This document shows positions 60,818 to 64,000 of a stretch of 64,000 bases of DNA, piece after piece. The stretch's first letter is position 1, and every line of letters begins with the position of its first letter. The position numbers and the translations under genes are program-made. The DNA comes from Chthoniobacter flavus Ellin428. Its GTDB lineage: Bacteria > Verrucomicrobiota > Verrucomicrobiia > Chthoniobacterales > Chthoniobacteraceae. The stretch lies in assembly GCF_000173075.1 (NCBI RefSeq), contig NZ_ABVL01000006.1, positions 299,280 through 363,279 on the forward strand. Direction: 5' to 3'. The notes under the pieces were generated by a model, which was not told the DNA's origin, searched no databases, and saw nothing but the letters and a program-made list of their open reading frames with translations.

Positions 60818-63616
60818 ATGAAACGCCTGCCTTTCCTCCTCGCGCTCGCGTGCAGCATTCTTCCGGCGGTGCATGGCGAAAATGTGCAACCCTCCGAGCG
60901 CATCCGCGAAGGGGAAGCACGGCAGCAGCAGCTCCGCGGAGAAGCGCAGAAGCTGGTCGATCAGCTCGACAGCATGCTGGATGAATATCAGCGCAATGCG
61001 CTCGGTGGGGAGGACACGAAGACTTTGCAGGCCCTGCGCGATTCGCTGGCGCGACTTTCGGTCGACGAGATGAAGCAGGTCGTCGATCTGCTGGAAAAAG
61101 CGCGGGGCGCGCAGGATGCCGGCGAGGCGAAGCAACGTGTGGCCGACGCTTACACTAGCCAGAAGGCGATCCTCGCGCAGATGGGCAAATTGCTGGCGCA
61201 ACATCAGCATGACCAGCAGAGCGCAGAGATCGCCCAGCAACTCGCGCAGCTCGCGGAGCGCCAGGCGGTGAATCTGCAAAACGGCATCACCCTCGGCCAA
61301 TGGTCGGAGGGGAAGAAGCCGGAGAATTTCGAGGCGGCGGCACAGGCGAATCTGCAGGGCCAGCAGGCTGAACAGGCGGCGATTGCCAATGAACTGAAGG
61401 CGCTCGCCCAGCGTGTGGCGTCGTTTGCCAGGGAACCGGAAAATGCCGAGCAAGCGGCGCGTTTCCGCAAGGGCCTGGAGGACATTCAAAAGGTGCAGCC
61501 GAGCGTGGAGAATGCCGCCGGGGCGTTGAAGGAGGGACAGCTTTTCAAGGCGGTGACCGATGAGAAGAACGCGCGCGATGCGATGCGGCGACTGGCGAAG
61601 GATATCGCTCCGCCGCCGGAACGCTCGGAGACCTTACGCAAGGCGCAGAAGGAACTGGCCAAGGCGATCGAGGATCAAAAGGAAATCGTCAAGGACACCG
61701 AGAAGGCCGCCGGGGGCGAACAGGATTTTGACAAGTGGCTCGAGCAGCAGAAGAAGGCCAACCCACGACTGGCCAAGACGCCACTCGAGAAATTGAAGAG
61801 CGACGCGCGTTTGCAGAAGCAATTCGAGGCGCAGAAAAAGGGCCGTCCGGACATGGTCGCCGCGCAGGAGCAAAAGCAGGGCGAGATCGCCGGGCGCAAC
61901 GACGAGATGGCGCAAAGCCTGGCGAAGACTGCCCCGGAAGCGGCGCGGGATTTGAAAGCGGCGCAGGAAAAGATGCAGGACGCGCGGAGTGCGATGAGCG
62001 ATCACAACGCGCCCGCCGCTGCGAAGAATGCGCAGGACGCGCTGGCGGCGATGCAGATGGCCGATGCGAAATTGCAGCAGGAGTTGGGCAAGGAAGAGGC
62101 GCTGGCCGGTAAGTCGGGTGATCCGGTCAAAGATTTGCAGGCCTTGCAACAGCAAGCGCAGGCGCTCGCGCAGCAGCAGGCCGAAGCAGCGAAGAATCCG
62201 GACAAATCGATGCAGGCTGCCATGGCACAGAAGGTCAATGAATTGGCCAAGCAAGCCGCGGCCATGGCGCCCAAGGCGGCGCCGGCGGCTCAGCAAGCGG
62301 CAGCCCAGGCGCAGCAGGCCGCACAGGCAGCTCAGGCAAATCAACCTGCGCAGGCGGCGCAAGCCCAACAAGCGGCCGCGCAAAATCTCGCGCAGGCGGC
62401 GCAACAGATTGCCCAGCAGGCGGCGGCCGCGCAGCAGGCGCAGCAACAGCAGGCGGCCGCGCAACAAGCCGAGAAGCAACTCGCCGAGATCATCATCGCC
62501 GAGCAGAAGTTGCAGGTGGACACGGCGAAGAGCGCGGTGGTGGTGCAGAAACGGAAGGTGGCCAAGGCCTCGGATTTCAAGGGACAGCCGGAGAAGCAGG
62601 GCGAGATAGGGCAGCAGACGGCGACCTTTGTCGGGAACCTGCCGCCTGATGCGCCGGCCGCGAAATCCGCGCTGGAGGCTGCGCAGCTGGCGATGACCGA
62701 CGCGCAGACGGCGCTCGGCAAGCCCGAGGTGCAACCGGCGCAGTTCAATGAGGCTTTGGCGTTGGAGAAATTGTATGCGGCGCAGACCGCGGTGAATGCG
62801 GCGGTGGAGCAAGCGCAACAGGCGATGCCGCAGCAGCCCAATGCGCAACCGAACGCCGCGCAGGTAGCGGCGCAACTCGCCCAAGCGCAGCAGCAGGTGG
62901 CGCAAGCGAATCAAGCTTTGCAGCAGGCCCAGCAGCCCGGCCAACCGGCGGCGGCGCAGCAGCAGGCCGCGCAGAAGGCGGCAGCGCAATTGGCCCAGGC
63001 GGCCGCGCAAGCGGGTCAGGCGGCGGCGCAGACGATGCCTGGGAATGCGACCGTTCAACAGGCGGCGCAGGCCGGCGCGCAAGCCGCGGCCAAGGGTGCA
63101 GTGCAGGCGGCCGGACAGAATCTTCCTGCGGCGCAGGCGCAAGCCCAGGCCGCGCAACAAGCGCTCGCCCAAGCCCAAGCCGCGCTGGCCCAAGCGCAGG
63201 CGGGGCTCATGGCTGCGAACGGGAATGGCAATTTGCCGGCGCCCACGGGGAATATGCCTGGCCAGCCGGGCCAGCCGGGCAGCCCATCAGGTCAGCCAGG
63301 TCAGCCAGGGCAACCCGGGCAGGCGGGACAACCAGGCCAGCCGCAAGCCGGGAACATGCCGGGGAATGCGCCCGGCCAGCAGAATGGTCAGCCGGGGACC
63401 GAAGGGGCGCAGCAATATTCGCCGCCGACGGGGAATGAAGCGGTCAAGGTGGAGACACGCGGTGTGGCCGGTAGGGCGTCGTCTTTTGCCGCGCTGCCGC
63501 CAAGGGAGCGTGCGGTGATCGAGCAATCGCAGGCGGAGAAATACCCCGAGGAATACGGGGCGCAGGTGGAGCAGTATTTGCTGAATCTGGCGCGGGAGAG
63601 TTCGGAGAAGAAGTAG
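60818..63616 (+). CDS. Secreted coiled-coil Gln/Ala-rich protein with collagen-like Gly-Gln-Pro repeats
   Basis: The 932-residue protein has a signal peptide (KRLPFLLALACSILPAVHG), a helical N-terminal region (QQLRGEAQKLVDQLDSMLDE) and a long Gln/Ala-rich stretch from about residue 440 (AAAQAQQAAQAAQANQPAQA). A Gly-rich zone follows with PGQPGQPG repeats (QPGQPGQPGQAGQPGQP) near residues 810-870, and a structured C-terminus (YPEEYGAQVEQYLLNLARES). The N-terminal helices suggest self-association. It follows the DUF4175-like gene. Low-complexity DNA here is prone to slippage, so length differences between strains are likely. Confidence 0.8.
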   Translation: MKRLPFLLALACSILPAVHGENVQPSERIREGEARQQQLRGEAQKLVDQLDSMLDEYQRNALGGEDTKTLQALRDSLARLSVDEMKQVVDLLEKARGAQDAGEAKQRVADAYTSQKAILAQMGKLLAQHQHDQQSAEIAQQLAQLAERQAVNLQNGITLGQWSEGKKPENFEAAAQANLQGQQAEQAAIANELKALAQRVASFAREPENAEQAARFRKGLEDIQKVQPSVENAAGALKEGQLFKAVTDEKNARDAMRRLAKDIAPPPERSETLRKAQKELAKAIEDQKEIVKDTEKAAGGEQDFDKWLEQQKKANPRLAKTPLEKLKSDARLQKQFEAQKKGRPDMVAAQEQKQGEIAGRNDEMAQSLAKTAPEAARDLKAAQEKMQDARSAMSDHNAPAAAKNAQDALAAMQMADAKLQQELGKEEALAGKSGDPVKDLQALQQQAQALAQQQAEAAKNPDKSMQAAMAQKVNELAKQAAAMAPKAAPAAQQAAAQAQQAAQAAQANQPAQAAQAQQAAAQNLAQAAQQIAQQAAAAQQAQQQQAAAQQAEKQLAEIIIAEQKLQVDTAKSAVVVQKRKVAKASDFKGQPEKQGEIGQQTATFVGNLPPDAPAAKSALEAAQLAMTDAQTALGKPEVQPAQFNEALALEKLYAAQTAVNAAVEQAQQAMPQQPNAQPNAAQVAAQLAQAQQQVAQANQALQQAQQPGQPAAAQQQAAQKAAAQLAQAAAQAGQAAAQTMPGNATVQQAAQAGAQAAAKGAVQAAGQNLPAAQAQAQAAQQALAQAQAALAQAQAGLMAANGNGNLPAPTGNMPGQPGQPGSPSGQPGQPGQPGQAGQPGQPQAGNMPGNAPGQQNGQPGTEGAQQYSPPTGNEAVKVETRGVAGRASSFAALPPRERAVIEQSQAEKYPEEYGAQVEQYLLNLARESSEKK

Positions 63617-63940
63617 AGGGTGTGATGCGCGAGATGCTTGGTGTTTGGTTCGGGCGGATTTTCCACGCCAAGAGCGCGTAGATTTGTCAATGAGCGTGTG
63701 GCAGGGAAGCGCGAAGCGCTCGAAAAAAGGCCGTCATCCTGAGCGGAGCGGGGAAGCATGGGCGGAGTCGAAGGACCTCTGATTTCCGCGGGTTTTCGCG
63801 AGGAGCCTCCACCAAGTGAAGTGGCGTTTTGCGCATCGTTTGGCATGCCCGAAGCCTTCGTGCCTGTAGCGACGCCGGGACGCATCTCATTGCATGGACA
63901 TGGCCGAGCGCGCAGAAAGGGAGTTTAACGAGCGAGCGAA
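63617..63940. other. Intergenic region at the right end, one dispersed repeat
   Basis: 324 bp follow the coiled-coil gene with no convincing gene. The stretch 63733-63780 (GTCATCCTGAGCGGAGCG, then GAGTCGAAGGACCTCT) resembles the dispersed GTCATCCTGAGCGAAG-type repeat seen in the intergenic DNA of many bacteria (from general knowledge). Only one arm is visible in the window. No terminator was recognised. Confidence 0.5.
63733..63780 (+). repeat. GTCATCCTGAGCGGAGC-type dispersed repeat
   Basis: The bases GTCATCCTGAGCGGAGCG, followed 17 bases later by GAGTCGAAGGACCTCT, match the consensus of a widespread intergenic repeat, with a short insertion (GGGAAGCATGGGC) in the middle. The inverted partner, if present, lies outside the window. 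Confidence 0.5.
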
Positions 63941-64000
63941 ATGGAAAGTCGAGCGAAGAATGGGCGCGTGATCGTGTTCGAATGGGAGGAGCTCCGCGCG
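63941..64000 (+). CDS. Possible start of a gene running off the window
   Basis: An ATG at 63941 opens a frame of 20 codons to the edge (MESRAKNGRVIVFEWEELRA). There is no clear ribosome-binding site, and the length is too short to judge coding character. It is listed only because the right edge otherwise has no gene. Confidence 0.2.
   Translation, partial: MESRAKNGRVIVFEWEELRA

Noticed and set aside
61634..63193. 519-codon minus-strand frame rich in Leu and Arg
   Set aside because: It is the antisense reading of the Gln/Ala-rich coding region of the secreted coiled-coil gene.

Overview
The window is about 62% GC chromosomal DNA, densely packed with short operons. It most likely comes from a Verrucomicrobiota bacterium. 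The inference rests on family content: a DUF1552/DUF1592 secreted pair, a PVC-type sorbosone-dehydrogenase-like protein, two MoxR-DUF58 clusters, a SpoIIM/RDD pair, a DUF6662 protein, and a glycosidase with the C-terminal domain common in that phylum. No rRNA, tRNA, CRISPR array, integrase or transposase was recognised.

Layout. 1-1.7 kb: a truncated secreted dehydrogenase-like protein and a small secreted protein. 1.9-5.9 kb: sucA-sucB, the E1 and E2 of 2-oxoglutarate dehydrogenase. 6.2-8.3 kb: a small membrane protein, an LssY C-terminal-domain protein and a sugar isomerase-like TIM barrel. 8.4-9.9 kb: ilvH and ilvC, the latter broken by one extra base. 10-14.3 kb: a toxin/antitoxin-like pair and the DUF1552/DUF1592 pair. 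14.4-18.6 kb: a secreted glycosidase, a small secreted protein and an esterase-like hydrolase. 18.8-29.3 kb: GYF and DUF2752 membrane proteins, then the first MoxR cluster (zinc-ribbon proteins, DUF4129, DUF4350, MoxR, DUF58, SpoIIM, RDD). 29.3-34.7 kb: secreted and cell-envelope proteins, including two paralogous trypsin-like proteases and an AsmA-like protein. 34.7-42.4 kb: an ABCG-like transporter, membrane proteins, a degenerate ABC ATPase, a squalene/phytoene synthase family enzyme, a glycine-zipper lipoprotein and a UbiD decarboxylase. 42.6-48.1 kb: a large hybrid sensor kinase, an EamA transporter and a UbiA prenyltransferase. 48.2-63.6 kb: a second MoxR cluster (MoxR, DUF58, BatA-like, a second VWA protein, a DUF4175-like protein, a coiled-coil Gln/Ala-rich protein). 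This cluster is split by an oppositely oriented flavinylation operon (DUF6662, FMN-binding protein, ApbE, b-type cytochrome).

Two things stand out. First, the intergenic regions hold at least a dozen palindromes made of short degenerate tandem repeats, of unrelated sequence but the same architecture (tandem arm, spacer, inverted tandem arm). One such pair brackets a GxxExxY-family gene inside the second MoxR operon, which looks like a cargo-bearing cassette. One tandem array lies inside the UbiD coding sequence, and another forms the 3' end of the LssY-domain gene. Second, three genes (ilvC, the BatA-like gene, apbE) are clearly interrupted by single-base frame changes, and a fourth probably is. 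These are either real lesions or assembly errors, and only reads can decide.

All calls come from reading the sequence and from knowledge of protein families. No database search was run.
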